Assembly: GCA_016196065.1 (NCBI GenBank) | Contig: JACPYL010000025.1 | Span: 310,001-374,000 of the forward strand | Direction of reading: 5' to 3' | Origin: Acidobacteriota bacterium | GTDB taxonomy: Bacteria; Acidobacteriota; Terriglobia; Terriglobales; Acidobacteriaceae | Length of the DNA stretch: 64,000 nucleotides | Part shown: positions 24,889-35,682 of the stretch, piece by piece | Numbering within the stretch: the first letter of the stretch is position 1 | How the letters are laid out: the number at the start of each line of letters is the position of its first letter | Translations under genes and position numbers: made by a program | Notes under the pieces: generated by a model | Databases searched by the model: none | Told to the model about the DNA's origin: nothing | The model's input: the letters and a program-made list of their open reading frames with translations, nothing else

Positions 24889-25069
24889 GAAGGGTTTGCT
24901 CCTTGAGAAAATTCAGGACACTCGCAGGTTCGTTCGATTGAATATAACCAAAAAAGTTACTCTGGCGGCAACCACCAAATTTTTTCACATAACGTGCATT
25001 AGTTGTTTACAGGTCTAGCGGTATCTCTTGGGCATTTAGAATCCACCACTAATGGATCGCGGAGAGTAG

Positions 25070-25144
25070 TGGAGGCGCGGGTCGGAATCGAACCGACGCA
25101 TAAAGGTTTTGCAGACCTCTCCCTTACCGCTTGGGTACCGCGCC
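25070..25144 (-). tRNA. tRNA-Cys (GCA)
   Basis: Acceptor GGCGCGG/CCGCGCC, anticodon loop CTGCAAA giving GCA, T arm GTCGG-TTCGATT-CCGAC, and an encoded CCA. 75 nt. Cloverleaf is complete. Confidence 0.95.
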
Positions 25145-25193
25145 CCGCCCGCGTAACAGACAGGTAGACAGTAAGGCCTGGACAGGTCGTTGT

Positions 25194-25826
25194 CTAGGCC
25201 GGCCGGGACCGGCGGAGCAAGCGGGGAGCAACTGCGTAGTTGAGTTGCACCAGGACGATGAAGCCGATGCTCAAATACGTGCTGACCACGCACAGGGCAG
25301 CGCCGACGGCATACAGCAGTTGCGCAATCAGGATTCGCCGCTCGATGGCTGACGAGACTTCCGGCGACAAGTCGTCCTTCACCAGCTTCATTCCCAGCGC
25401 GCACATCCAACTCAAGTAAAGCGTCCCGCCGAGCAACAGAATATTCAGCCAGTACACGATCAGGGCAGGCCGGTAAGTGATGAACTCCGAAAGCAGCCGC
25501 GTGGAGAACGGCATGATCGAAACTGCGAACAGGAATGCGATGTGAATCCAGGAGAGGCTTCTGGCGGAACCAGCAAGATGGTTCAGTTGCGTCTGCTGGC
25601 CGATCCAGAAAATGCCAAGAGTGATGAAACTCATCAAGTAGGCGATAAATTGTGGCGCAAGCGCCAATAGAGAATGGACGAGGTCATGATTATTGGTCAC
25701 GGCTTCTCGCGCTGGTACATGCAGATCGAGTACCAGCAGCGTCATCGCCACCGCAAAAATTCCATCACTAAGCGCCGCGAGCCGCTCGACGTTTTGCCCG
25801 GCAATCCGGTTGTAGATCGAGTCCAT
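25194..25826 (-). CDS. TMEM175/DUF1211-family membrane protein, potassium channel-like
   Basis: A 210-residue protein with six hydrophobic helices. Helix 1 carries [20 protein letters not shown], matching the FSDGxFAIxxTLLxLDL signature of TMEM175 channels, whose conserved leucines form the pore gate. Bacterial members have one such repeat and form tetrameric potassium channels. The family is well supported; ion selectivity is inferred. It stands alone between tRNA-Cys and a divergent small zinc-ribbon gene. Confidence 0.85.
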   Translation of the reverse strand: MDSIYNRIAGQNVERLAALSDGIFAVAMTLLVLDLHVPAREAVTNNHDLVHSLLALAPQFIAYLMSFITLGIFWIGQQTQLNHLAGSARSLSWIHIAFLFAVSIMPFSTRLLSEFITYRPALIVYWLNILLLGGTLYLSWMCALGMKLVKDDLSPEVSSAIERRILIAQLLYAVGAALCVVSTYLSIGFIVLVQLNYAVAPRLLRRSRPA

Positions 25827-25962
25827 AGACGTGGCAGTCTACCAGCTTGCAGGGAAAGTGCGCGGACTCCCTTTCGTCCGGGGATTTCTTGGGCACAATA
25901 ATGGGAGGGCACCACACAAGGGGCTTCCGCGGCTGTCAATTGCTGTGCTAAAAACGCTGACT

Positions 25963-26139
25963 ATGAATTCGACTCGCCCGACCCCTACTGAGCCTCAGGT
26001 CGAACTTGCGGCTCTGCCGACTCGTCGGAAGGACGCCTCCGAGTTCTGTCCGAACTGCTCGGCCGAACTTTCCGGACACCGCTGCAAGTCCGTCTGCAAG
26101 AAGTGCGGATTCTACTTGAGTTGTTCGGATTTTTATTGA
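25963..26139 (+). CDS. Small zinc-ribbon protein
   Basis: A 58-residue protein. The last half reads [15 protein letters not shown] then [15 protein letters not shown], giving a CxxC pair and a CxxxCxxC group plus a final Cys, suited to bind one or two zinc ions. The N-terminus is a Pro/Thr-rich tail. I know similar short proteins from acidobacterial genomes without function. Start chosen at MNSTRP; a longer frame has no ribosome site. It overlaps the end of the convergent HEAT-repeat gene by 7 bp. Confidence 0.7.
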   Translation: MNSTRPTPTEPQVELAALPTRRKDASEFCPNCSAELSGHRCKSVCKKCGFYLSCSDFY

Positions 26140-27122
26140 CTGTCGCGCGTGACCGGCGCCCAGTGAATCTCGTTGGCGTTGGAGTTGTACCAGTTCCGCC
26201 AGGCGGCGGAATCATGCGGCAGGTTCTGTCCCGTGATGTCGCGGAGTGCCTGGAAAACCCATTTGTGAGTATCGGCGTCCAGCGAGGTATCGTCGGCAAA
26301 ATCAAGAAGTCGCGGTACCGCACTGCGGCGTTGCTTTTCGCTCAACATTCCAGACTGCGCCAGCCCGCACGCCGCCCGTTCCCGGATCATCGGCGAAGAA
26401 TCATCATGAAATATCTGCAGCAACGGCTCGACTACTTCGTCCGTTCCGAGATTCGCCAGTCCTTCAACTGCCCAATAACGGATGTTGACGTTTTGATCGT
26501 GAATTGAAGTTAACAGGATCTGGGCTGCGCGTTCGGGCTCGATTCCCCGGTTTCCAAGTAGCGCAATATCCCACAATGCATTCGCGCGCGGACCTTGTTC
26601 TCCAAAACGCGCGTTGTGCTCCATGCGGTCAATCGATGCTGCATTTTTCTCAACGTTGCGGCAGGCAAGATCGATTTCGAGAGCGGCAGCACGCACGCGC
26701 AGGTCGTCGGAATTGATCGCGGTCATGAAGAGAGATCGCAGCTGTTGATCGAGTTTGATTTTTCCCCGCCAGCGGCCCACACGTTCCGCAATCTGGTCGT
26801 TGGCGCCCTGATAGTGGTTGATGGATCGCTGCAGCAGGAGCTGCGCCTGGCTCTGCGGCGTCATCTGGTCGAGACTCTCTGTTTCATGTTCCGAGAGCAC
26901 GTTGGCCGACGCCGGCTCCGGTTTCCCGTGCAAACTTAAGAGTTGAGCGATTTGCTCCCACGCGGCGCTCGCCGTCCCTGCACCTTTGAAGAGCACTCCC
27001 GCGAGACAGCCCGCCACAATGGCGAGGATCACAAACTGGCGGCTCCGGTTGGCATTTTCCGGAACCAGCGGATCGTTTTCAGGCCGCAGCGCGGCCCGTT
27101 CCATGCGCGGATCGGGATTCAT
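26133..27122 (-). CDS. Membrane-anchored HEAT-repeat protein
   Basis: A 329-residue protein with a cytoplasmic basic N-terminus, one membrane segment (about 27-48, [17 protein letters not shown]), a linker, and then helical repeats: [63 protein letters not shown]. These are HEAT/EZ-type repeats that usually mediate protein contacts. No catalytic motif. The final segment [21 protein letters not shown] is common in secreted HEAT proteins. Start as given; neighbours do not suggest a pathway. Confidence 0.8.
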   Translation of the reverse strand: MNPDPRMERAALRPENDPLVPENANRSRQFVILAIVAGCLAGVLFKGAGTASAAWEQIAQLLSLHGKPEPASANVLSEHETESLDQMTPQSQAQLLLQRSINHYQGANDQIAERVGRWRGKIKLDQQLRSLFMTAINSDDLRVRAAALEIDLACRNVEKNAASIDRMEHNARFGEQGPRANALWDIALLGNRGIEPERAAQILLTSIHDQNVNIRYWAVEGLANLGTDEVVEPLLQIFHDDSSPMIRERAACGLAQSGMLSEKQRRSAVPRLLDFADDTSLDADTHKWVFQALRDITGQNLPHDSAAWRNWYNSNANEIHWAPVTRDSQ

Positions 27123-27230
27123 AACTACTGCGAAGTATAGGAGTGATATACGAGCGCGAATAGATTACGCCGGGCCAGTCGGGAGTAACCGGTTACCACG
27201 CCCCATCGTCTTTTTTGATCCTCAAAATTT

Positions 27231-27426
27231 GGTAGTGGCGCAGTTTGAAGATGGACGGTTCGTATCAGGGCATTGCTTCAGCAATGCCGCAGTGCCTCGA
27301 AACGGAAGCGGCTTCAGCCGCTGGGATTGATGCCACATTGGCCGCGGCTAAAGCCGCCGGCTGCTTTACTCTTTGGCATGCCTGGAGGCATGCCCTGATA
27401 CAAATCGTTCAACCTACACCACTACC
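27231..27426. mobile_element. MITE-like element, copy 3 (different interior)
   Basis: Ends GGTAGTGGCGCAGTTTGAA and TTCAACCTACACCACTACC form inverted repeats, and the element is flanked on both sides by exactly CAAAATTT (27223-27230 and 27427-27434). The interior differs from the other copies and is made of several smaller palindromes such as GCGGCTTCAGCCGC and GGCATGCCTGGAGGCATGCC. Confidence 0.65.
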
Positions 27427-27510
27427 CAAAATTTGGCGCGAATGCCGAAAGTCCTCATCCCTTTTACAATGGTGGCGACTTAATTTCTTATCAGCTTCAA
27501 GGAGATCGCA

Positions 27511-27933
27511 ATGCAACGCAAAGCAAGTGCAGAGTGGAAGGGCGGACTACGCGAAGGCAAAGGAACCGTGTCGACCGGGAGCGGCATCCTTTCGAATACG
27601 CCGTATTCGTTCGTGTCACGATTTGAGACTGGCTCGGGTACAAATCCAGAAGAATTGATTGCCGCAGCACACGCTGCGTGCTTTTCGATGGCGTTCTCCG
27701 TACAGCTTGGAGAAGCAAAGCTCACGCCGGAAAGTATTGCGACTTCAGCCACTCTTTCCTTAGAAAAACTGGATACTGGATGGACGATCACCGCGGTCCA
27801 TCTCGATGTGGTCGCCAAAGTTCCGGGTGCAACCCAGGAAGCTTTTAACACTGCAGCTGCCAACGCGAAGGCGGGATGTCCGGTGTCGAAAGTATTGAAC
27901 GCGAAGATCACGCTGGACGCGAAGCTGGTCTAG
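27511..27933 (+). CDS. OsmC-family peroxiredoxin
   Basis: A 140-residue OsmC-type hydroperoxide reductase. The two redox cysteines are Cys57 (AHAACFSM) and Cys123 (KAGCPVSK), and NPEELIAAAHAAC is the usual context. The protein uses lipoyl-type donors to reduce organic hydroperoxides. AAGGAG lies 6 nt before the ATG. It complements the thioredoxin and MsrA genes upstream as oxidative-stress functions, though they are not co-transcribed. Confidence 0.92.
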   Translation: MQRKASAEWKGGLREGKGTVSTGSGILSNTPYSFVSRFETGSGTNPEELIAAAHAACFSMAFSVQLGEAKLTPESIATSATLSLEKLDTGWTITAVHLDVVAKVPGATQEAFNTAAANAKAGCPVSKVLNAKITLDAKLV

Positions 27934-27943
27934 ATTGCCTGCC

Positions 27944-27970
27944 GTAGAGACGCGGTCCGCCGCGTCTCTG
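27944..27970. repeat. Intergenic palindrome, GTAGAGACG family (single unit)
   Basis: GAGACGCGG-TCCG-CCGCGTCTC hairpin directly after the OsmC stop codon; could also terminate that transcript. Confidence 0.7.
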
Positions 27971-27985
27971 CGAGGCGTTCACGCG

Positions 27986-28210
27986 TTAGCTTTGCGATCG
28001 CAGAACCTCTCGCAGCTTACGATTGAGCATGACCGCTTCCTGCGACGCCTGGTCCATCATTTCCATCCACCGGCGTGTACTTTGAGGAAGCTCGGTCTGC
28101 GAGACCAGGTAGGTCGCCTGCAGGATAGTTTCGAGTGAATTGCTGAGATCGTGAGCAATGGCTCGCAATTCGCGAACGATTTCCGGGGGGATTTTGTTTT
28201 CTGGGGCCAT
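27986..28210 (-). CDS. Stand-alone histidine-kinase dimerisation-type mini protein
   Basis: A 74-residue protein whose centre reads RELRAIAHDLSNSLETILQATYL, resembling the H-box helix of histidine kinases (H-D/E-x-x-N/T) followed by a second helix QASQEAVMLNRKLREVL. There is no ATPase domain. It could be a phosphotransfer or decoy helix pair, or a kinase remnant. Start at MAPENK is uncertain; a frame 6 codons longer exists. Next to tRNA-Leu. Confidence 0.5.
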   Translation of the reverse strand: MAPENKIPPEIVRELRAIAHDLSNSLETILQATYLVSQTELPQSTRRWMEMMDQASQEAVMLNRKLREVLRSQS

Positions 28211-28310
28211 CGATCGTACCTGTCGCACTGCGCCGCAGGTTTGACAGTCCGCGGCCAGCCAGTAGATATTAGTGTAGTCCCCCTAGAGACGCTTCGTTTT
28301 GTTTCCCAAT

Positions 28311-28397
28311 GCGGATATGGCGGAATTGGCAGACGCGCTAGGTTCAGGTCCTAGTGATCGCAAGGTCGTGGAGGTTCGAGTCCTCTTATCCGCACCA
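28311..28397 (+). tRNA. tRNA-Leu (CAG)
   Basis: Acceptor GCGGATA/TATCCGC with discriminator A and encoded CCA; anticodon stem CTAGG/CCTAG with loop TTCAGGT giving CAG; long variable arm TGATCGCAAGGTCG; T arm GGAGG-TTCGAGT-CCTCT. 87 nt, class II as expected for leucine. Confidence 0.95.
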
Positions 28398-28463
28398 AAA
28401 TTCAGTGGCTAGTGATTTGTGGCTAGTGGCTAGTTGCAAATCACCAACCACTAACCACTGGTT

Positions 28464-29894
28464 CTACGCTCCTGCTGACAACCGGTGCGTGCTGCGGCTT
28501 TGCGCGATCCCATACTGGCGAATCTTATAGAGCAGCGCTTTGTAGCTGATCTTCAACAGAACCGCCGCCTGTTTGCGATTCCAATTGGTCTCTTCGAGAG
28601 CGCGCGAAATGGCTTCCGCTTCGGCTTCGTCTTTGGCGTTGCGGGCCAGCGATTTCAAGCCACCTGCACCACCGCTTGCTTCAGCACCAGCCGCAGCCGT
28701 TCTTCCAGCCGCATCCGCTTGCAAGCCGTTTCCGCCATCGGGCCGGGGCTGGAGTTCCTGCACGGCCAACTGCTCGTCTCCCAACACCAGGTAGCGTTTT
28801 ACGAAATTGCTCAATTCGCGTAAGTTGCCGGGCCACGGATGCTTGAGGCAAGCCTCCAACATCGCCGGCGAAAGCGGCAACGGCGGACGCGCATACAGTT
28901 CCGACATACGCGCCATGAAGTGCTTCAACAGGATCGGGATTTCTTCCTTGCGTTCGCGCAACGGCGGCAACGACATCGTGAACGCGTTCAAGCGGTAGTA
29001 AAGGTCCTCGCGCAAACGCTTGGTCGCGAGTGCTTCCGGAATATCAATGTTGGTGGCGGCCAGAATGCGCACGTCCACTTTGATCACCGAGCGGCTGCCC
29101 AGGCGTGAAAATTGCTGGTCCTGCAAAACGTGCAGCAGCTTGGCTTGCAGGAGTGGCGGCATTTCGCCGATTTCGTCGAGCAGGATCGTGCCCTTGTTGC
29201 ACAACTCGAACTTGCCTGGCTTGGGATGCGTCGCTCCCGTGAAAGCACCTGCCTCATAGCCGAACAATTCGCTTTCCAGAAGATCAGCTGGCACAGCCGC
29301 GCAATTCACTTTCAGGAATGTGCGATGCGCGCGCTGCGACAGCTTGTGCACCAGGCGCGCGAGGACTTCTTTTCCAGTTCCGCTCTCGCCGAGCAGCAGC
29401 ACCGGAATATCGACATTTGCCACCAGAGCAGCTTGCGAACGGATCTTCTTCATCGCCGGACTGGCGGCAACGAAGAACACGTCATCGCAAAGTTCTTCGA
29501 CATCGCCCGCGTAGCTTTCACCCTTGGTTTCGCCAATGCACTGTTCAATGACGGCGTCGAGTTCTGCTTTCTGGAATGGCTTGGTCAGATAGTTGTGCGC
29601 GCCCAGGCGCATTGCCTGAACGACTTTACGAGTGTCGTTCACGCAGGAGAGCATGACGACTTTCAATCCAGGCTTGAGCTGCCGCAATTGCTCAAGTGTC
29701 TGCAGGCCGTCGATTCCCGGCATCAGGAGATCGAGCAATACCAGGTCGGGGTGTAGACCCTTCTGCACACGCGCCACGGCTTCTTCGCCGGTGGTGGCGG
29801 TTTCGACCTTGAAGTCGTCCACTTCCAGCAACGTTCGGATGTACCGCAGCATCCCTGGTTCGTCATCCACCAGCAGGATGTTGGCTTCGCTCAT
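28464..29894 (-). CDS. NtrC-family sigma-54 response regulator
   Basis: A 476-residue activator: receiver domain (1-120, phospho-acceptor Asp55 in VLLDLLMPG), AAA+ domain with Walker A GESGTGK (169-175) and the sigma-54 contact loop GAFTGA (216-221), an Ala/Gly-rich linker near 395-420, and a Fis-type helix-turn-helix at the end (NWNRKQAAVLLKISYKALLYKIRQYG). It needs phosphorylation by the partner kinase, encoded directly upstream with a 4-nt ATGA overlap. Target genes cannot be read from the sequence, but a receiver-less paralogue lies 3 kb away. Confidence 0.95.
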   Translation of the reverse strand: MSEANILLVDDEPGMLRYIRTLLEVDDFKVETATTGEEAVARVQKGLHPDLVLLDLLMPGIDGLQTLEQLRQLKPGLKVVMLSCVNDTRKVVQAMRLGAHNYLTKPFQKAELDAVIEQCIGETKGESYAGDVEELCDDVFFVAASPAMKKIRSQAALVANVDIPVLLLGESGTGKEVLARLVHKLSQRAHRTFLKVNCAAVPADLLESELFGYEAGAFTGATHPKPGKFELCNKGTILLDEIGEMPPLLQAKLLHVLQDQQFSRLGSRSVIKVDVRILAATNIDIPEALATKRLREDLYYRLNAFTMSLPPLRERKEEIPILLKHFMARMSELYARPPLPLSPAMLEACLKHPWPGNLRELSNFVKRYLVLGDEQLAVQELQPRPDGGNGLQADAAGRTAAAGAEASGGAGGLKSLARNAKDEAEAEAISRALEETNWNRKQAAVLLKISYKALLYKIRQYGIAQSRSTHRLSAGA

Positions 29895-30838
29895 TGGTTC
29901 GATCCTCGCGACGTACCACTAAGAATTGGTTGCAGCGGAACCAGGAAGGAGAATTTGCAGCCGGCTCCCGCTTCGCTTTCCACCCAGATCTTCCCGCCCA
30001 TGCCATGCACAAGACGCCGCGCAATCGCTAGCCCAAGACCCATGCCCTCGGAAGCTTCGCTGCCCGGCAAGCGAAAGAAGTCATCAAAAATTTCAGAATG
30101 GTATTCAGGAGAAATGCCCGGCCCCGTGTCCGACACACTGACCTTAACCGCATTCGGAGCGCCCGTCGACTGTCGGCGGCGTTCTCCGCCCGCGGTCGGC
30201 TTACTGGTAGCACGCCGCTCCCAAGCATACGGCTCTGCGTGCAGCCAGACGGTTCCGCCCTGAGGCGTAAACTTCGACGCATTTTCCAGAAGATTCGAGA
30301 TCACGCGCTGGATCTTGGCGGAGTCGATCGGCATTGGAACGATCTTCTCGTTCGCTAGAAAATAGAGAGCCAGGCCGCGCTCCTGAAAACGGGGCGACCA
30401 CAGGCGACACACTTCCGAAAGCGAAGCGTTGATGTCGCCGAGTTCGTACTGCATGCGGAGTTCGCCCGTCTCCAGCACGGTGAAGGTGAGAAAGTCCTGA
30501 ATGAAATGTTGCAGCCGCTTTCCATTCGAGGACATATCCTGCAACACTTCGCGTTGCCGTTGATTCAGAGGTCCAAGCTTTTCGCTTTGCAGTAATTCCG
30601 TGTAGCCATTCAAGATTGCCAGCGGAGTTTTCAGATCGTGGGCAGCCGAACTCAACGCAATTGTTGTGCGTCGAAAGCGGTCGCGTAACTGTTCAAACTC
30701 CTGGCTGATATCAGATGGAGATTCGCTGGTGGCGGGCGCAGTGGCAGGCGCGGGTTCGCGGTTCTGCGCGCGAGCCCCTCCAAAGGGCATATCAAGACTC
30801 TTGTCGGGCGTTGCGGCCATCTCGGGAACCCAAGTCAA
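29891..30838 (-). CDS. Soluble sensor histidine kinase
   Basis: A 315-residue kinase without membrane segments. The H box is SSAAHDLKTPLAIL (His67), followed by the N box (VISNLLENASKFT), G1 (VSDTGPGIS), F box (FDDFFRLPGSEASEGMGLGLA) and G2. Residues 1-45 are disordered and Ala/Pro-rich and hold no PAS or GAF sensor, so the signal probably arrives via another protein. A TTG start gives this length; an ATG 18 nt downstream is equally good. The gene is coupled to the NtrC-type regulator. Confidence 0.92.
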   Translation of the reverse strand: MTWVPEMAATPDKSLDMPFGGARAQNREPAPATAPATSESPSDISQEFEQLRDRFRRTTIALSSAAHDLKTPLAILNGYTELLQSEKLGPLNQRQREVLQDMSSNGKRLQHFIQDFLTFTVLETGELRMQYELGDINASLSEVCRLWSPRFQERGLALYFLANEKIVPMPIDSAKIQRVISNLLENASKFTPQGGTVWLHAEPYAWERRATSKPTAGGERRRQSTGAPNAVKVSVSDTGPGISPEYHSEIFDDFFRLPGSEASEGMGLGLAIARRLVHGMGGKIWVESEAGAGCKFSFLVPLQPILSGTSRGSNQ

Positions 30839-31143
30839 ATGAATCTATTAAGTCAGGGGAGGGAATTACTACCATCAGAAGCGAGAGTGAAATGATCGTA
30901 TGTCACGCTTTTGGCAGTGTCAATCGGAAATGCACCCTAGGCGGCACGGAAGAGAAAAACGTTGCACTTCACATCATTTCCTCCTATGGAATTCCAAATA
31001 TTGTATAAACCTGTCAATCCGGCCTTTCCCGTGGTGGGAGCGAGGTTTCCCCTGTATTCGAGTACGGTTCGGGATTATCCCCGGTTTGGCCCCCAATCTG
31101 CGACATCTTCGGGTGTTGGCACTCGTTTTGGACGGTAATTACA
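30839..31143. other. Intergenic region between divergent genes
   Basis: Lower GC than its surroundings, with AT-rich patches (around 30985-31012, ATTCCAAATATTGTATAA) that could hold promoters for either direction. No RNA gene or repeat recognised. Confidence 0.5.
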
Positions 31144-31527
31144 GTGAGTACCAGTTCCCCCAGAAAAGAACAGCGCAAGTGGTCACGGCTTCAGCTGGCT
31201 ATTCCGGTGTTTGTCCGCAGTCGGGACGAGAATGGCAAAGAGGCGCTGGAGTTTGCCACGGCGGTGAACATCTCCGCCGGCGGAGCCGCGGTCATTGTCC
31301 GGCGCTCCATCGCTAAATCCAGCCCGGTTTCGCTGGAAATCCCCAGTGCTCCGATTGGAGCCACCGACGCTATCCGCCGACCGGCTCGCGCCATGCGGGC
31401 GCGCACTGTTTGGGTCGCACATTTGAACGATCACCATCTCCTAGGGTTGAAGTTCATCCGTCCGCTTAGCACCGACTCTGCCGTGGTTCCCCGCTCCCAA
31501 TTGAGGAAACCTGGTTCTGCGGTGTGA
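31144..31527 (+). CDS. PilZ-domain protein, GTG start
   Basis: A 127-residue single PilZ domain. The cyclic-di-GMP-binding signature is present as an Arg-rich switch (RKEQRKWSRLQLAIPV, RxxxR type) and NISAGG, matching D/NxSxxG. The strand WVAHLNDHHLLGLKFIRP ends the barrel. GTG start at the beginning of the basic N-terminus. As a one-domain protein it would act as a diffusible effector; its targets are unknown, but it sits between two sigma-54 regulators. Confidence 0.82.
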   Translation: MSTSSPRKEQRKWSRLQLAIPVFVRSRDENGKEALEFATAVNISAGGAAVIVRRSIAKSSPVSLEIPSAPIGATDAIRRPARAMRARTVWVAHLNDHHLLGLKFIRPLSTDSAVVPRSQLRKPGSAV

Positions 31528-31736
31528 AATGTTTTTCCTACACGTTTTGTCATTTGGATCGATTTTCTATTACTTTCGTGTACCTCGTCTTCCCCTAAGC
31601 GAGATACCTCTAAACTAAACACCAATATTGGCTTAGACCTGTTTTGGAACTCCGTTCCGAGCTGACGCCGAGTTTGGTGCTCGATGTGCACTTTTAGTGC
31701 ACGTGGGTGGTACTCACCCCCTGAGGCTTCTGGATT

Positions 31737-32810
31737 ATGAGCAACCTTCAGTTCGGCTCGCTGGCGCAGTCGTTGGGTGAAATCCCCCCGGAGAATATCG
31801 TTTTTGGCCATTCCGAGCCGATGCAGGCAGTGCGGTCCCAGCTTTCCAAGGTCGCTGCGGCCAACGTCCCTGTTCTGATTCACGGCGAGAGCGGCACCGG
31901 CAAAGACATCATCGCCCGGCTGATCCATGGATTGTCTCCCTGGAAAAACGGCCCGCTCGTTAAGGTGAACTGCCCAGCCATTCCTGGCACCCTTCTGGAA
32001 AGTGAACTATTCGGCTACGAAAAGGGAGCCTTCACGGGAGCTTTCGGCGCGAAACCGGGGCGGGTCGAGATGGCCCATCGTGGAACGTTGTTCCTCGACG
32101 AGATTTCGGAGCTTGACCTCTCCCTGCAGTCTAAGTTGCTTCAACTCCTTCAGGACGGCCAGTTTTGCCGGATCGGTGCCCAGGAAGACAAGAAAGTCGA
32201 AGTCCGCGTGGTGTGCGCTACCAACCGCAACCTGGAATCGGAGATTGAAGGCGGAACTTTTCGACAGGATCTCTACTACCGCATCAACGTCGTCAACCTG
32301 CGTATGCCCTCGCTGCGGGAGCGCCGCGGCGATATCGAAGAACTGGCCAACTATTTTCTGGAGTACTACAACCGCAAGTACAACTGCCGCGCCCGTCCCG
32401 TCTCCAACGAAGTGATGAGCGTGTTGCAGAAGTATCACTGGCCGGGAAACATCCGCGAACTGGAAAACCTGATCAAACGCTACGTGATCCTGGGCCAGGA
32501 AGAAGTGATCACCAATGACCTGGTCGCACGCGAACCGGATTTCTTCAATCCAGAGATTTCGTTCGACGGGCCGATCTCGTTGAAGAAGCTGACTCGTCAG
32601 GCAGTCCGCGAACTGGAACGCAAGGTTATCCTGAAAGTGCTGCAGCAACATCATTGGAACCGCAAGCAGGCGGCACGTACATTGAGCATCAGTTATCGCG
32701 CATTGCTCTACAAGATCCGTGACGCAGGATTGCCATCGAACCGCTCACTGCGGCTGCGCCAGGCAGAAACGGCAAAAGCCAACGCCAACGCCACGGTTGC
32801 GGCGGACTAA
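31737..32810 (+). CDS. Receiver-less sigma-54-dependent activator
   Basis: A 357-residue AAA+ activator with no N-terminal regulatory domain: the ATPase starts at residue about 20 (VFGHSEPMQAV), Walker A is HGESGTGKD, GAFTGA covers 97-102, and a Fis-like helix-turn-helix (HHWNRKQAARTLSISYRALLYKIR) closes the protein. Such PspF-like activators are controlled by partner proteins or are constitutively active. The C-terminus resembles that of the response regulator at 28-30 kb, so the two may share binding sites. A GTGCAC-TTTTA-rich palindrome lies upstream (about 31686-31702). Confidence 0.92.
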   Translation: MSNLQFGSLAQSLGEIPPENIVFGHSEPMQAVRSQLSKVAAANVPVLIHGESGTGKDIIARLIHGLSPWKNGPLVKVNCPAIPGTLLESELFGYEKGAFTGAFGAKPGRVEMAHRGTLFLDEISELDLSLQSKLLQLLQDGQFCRIGAQEDKKVEVRVVCATNRNLESEIEGGTFRQDLYYRINVVNLRMPSLRERRGDIEELANYFLEYYNRKYNCRARPVSNEVMSVLQKYHWPGNIRELENLIKRYVILGQEEVITNDLVAREPDFFNPEISFDGPISLKKLTRQAVRELERKVILKVLQQHHWNRKQAARTLSISYRALLYKIRDAGLPSNRSLRLRQAETAKANANATVAAD

Positions 32811-32838
32811 ATCCGCCACAAGCAATACAAAGCCAACT

Positions 32839-32920
32839 GTAGAGACGAGGCCCGCCTCGTCTCTGCTCCGCCCGGTACGTAGTCTCTGCAAGAGGGAGAC
32901 GCGGCAAGCCGCGTCTCTAC
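32839..32920. repeat. Intergenic palindromes, GTAGAGACG family
   Basis: Two units, GAGACGAGGCCCGCCTCGTC and GAGACGCGGCAAGCCGCGTC, between convergent genes. Confidence 0.8.
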
Positions 32921-32931
32921 GGAAAAATCAA

Positions 32932-34503
<1,572 letters not shown>

Positions 34504-34625
34504 GGCAGGGACAGTGTAGAACAGCGATGGACCAGCAGTCAGCAGTCAGCAATCAGCATTCTGAGGAAAGGTTCCCGGAAGACTTCCCTTCCGTATCGAG
34601 GACTGGTTCTTCTGAGGGCTGAGTG

Positions 34626-35486
34626 CTATCCCCCATAGTCCACCTCTACCAGGTACAGTCCGCTCGCGGGGGCTGTCGGTCCGGCCGCCGAGCGACTGCG
34701 GGCGGCCAAGATGGCTTGAAGGTCTTCTCCGGTAAGCGTCCCCTTCCCCACCAGTAGAAACGTCCCGACCAGATTGCGGACCATGTGATGGAGGAACCCG
34801 CTCCCGCGAACCGCGTAAATCAGGTCGTCCCCCTCACGGTTCCATGCTGAGGAGAAAATCGTCCGGATATTCGTGGTTCTATTTTCGGTTTGACCCTGTG
34901 TTCCTCTGTGATCCCCGTGGTTAAGGTTTTGCCTTTGATCGTTCGCGATCCGCTCGACGCGTTCCGGATCCACCGCCGCGAACGAAGTGAAGTCGTGTTC
35001 GCCGACCACCAGTTCCGCGGCCTGCGCCATCAGAACCTCGTCCAGAGGAAACGGGTAGTGCCAGACATAGCGGGAAATGAACGGCGGACAGACCGCCCCT
35101 CGATATATGCGATAGCGATAGGTCTTAGCGCGAGCCGATTTGCGCGCATGAAAGTCATCGGGCACATCGCTGACATCGAGAACGCGAATCGAAGACGGAA
35201 GAATGTCGTTCAGGGCTTTGACCCAATTCTCGGTGGGGATCGAGGCTGCCGATTGGAACGTTGCCACCTGGGCGAACGCATGCACGCCGGCGTCGGTGCG
35301 GCCTGAGCCCTGCGGCAGGACATTTTCCCCCGTCAACCGTCCAATGGCTGAGGCGAGGGTTCCCTGAATCGTCGGTCGCCCAGGCTGCACTTGCCAGCCT
35401 GCAAACTCGGACCCGTCGTAGGCGAGGATCAGTTTGAGATTACGCTCCAATTTTTCCGAGTCCTGCTGGTTCCTGGCTTCATCCAT
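34626..35486 (-). CDS. truA: tRNA pseudouridine synthase A with an inserted repeat segment
   Basis: A 286-residue TruA, which makes pseudouridine at tRNA positions 38-40. The catalytic Asp65 is in GSGRTDAGVHA, and AYDGSEFAGWQ, HHMVRNLVGTF and the C-terminal ASGLYL motif are intact. Residues about 184-205 (QRQNLNHGDHRGTQGQTENR, in part) are extra compared with other TruA proteins and are encoded by a copy of an interspersed repeat that is also inside ligD. The insertion keeps the frame and falls in a loop between conserved blocks, so the enzyme may still work. Confidence 0.92.
   Translation of the reverse strand: MDEARNQQDSEKLERNLKLILAYDGSEFAGWQVQPGRPTIQGTLASAIGRLTGENVLPQGSGRTDAGVHAFAQVATFQSAASIPTENWVKALNDILPSSIRVLDVSDVPDDFHARKSARAKTYRYRIYRGAVCPPFISRYVWHYPFPLDEVLMAQAAELVVGEHDFTSFAAVDPERVERIANDQRQNLNHGDHRGTQGQTENRTTNIRTIFSSAWNREGDDLIYAVRGSGFLHHMVRNLVGTFLLVGKGTLTGEDLQAILAARSRSAAGPTAPASGLYLVEVDYGG
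34892..34924 (-). repeat. In-frame copy of a TTAACCACGGGGA repeat within truA
   Basis: On the coding strand it reads TTAACCACGGGGATCACAG followed by AGGAACACAGGGTC. The same pattern, TTAACCACGGGGAGCACGG then AGAACACGGGG, occurs inside ligD. It specifies residues of the extra TruA loop. Confidence 0.65.
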
Positions 35487-35682
35487 AATGTTTACAAAGT
35501 TTTACGCGTGCGATCACGGAACTGCATCGGCCGCGTCAGCTATACTATTGCACTGACGATCAATGAAAAAACCAGCTTCTACAGTGGATTGCAAGGAACT
35601 CTTGCCCCACTTTGTTCGTATCAAGAAACGTCCTGACAACCTCGTCAGTTCCTCTCAGGCCTGATTGATGGAGATGACACCA

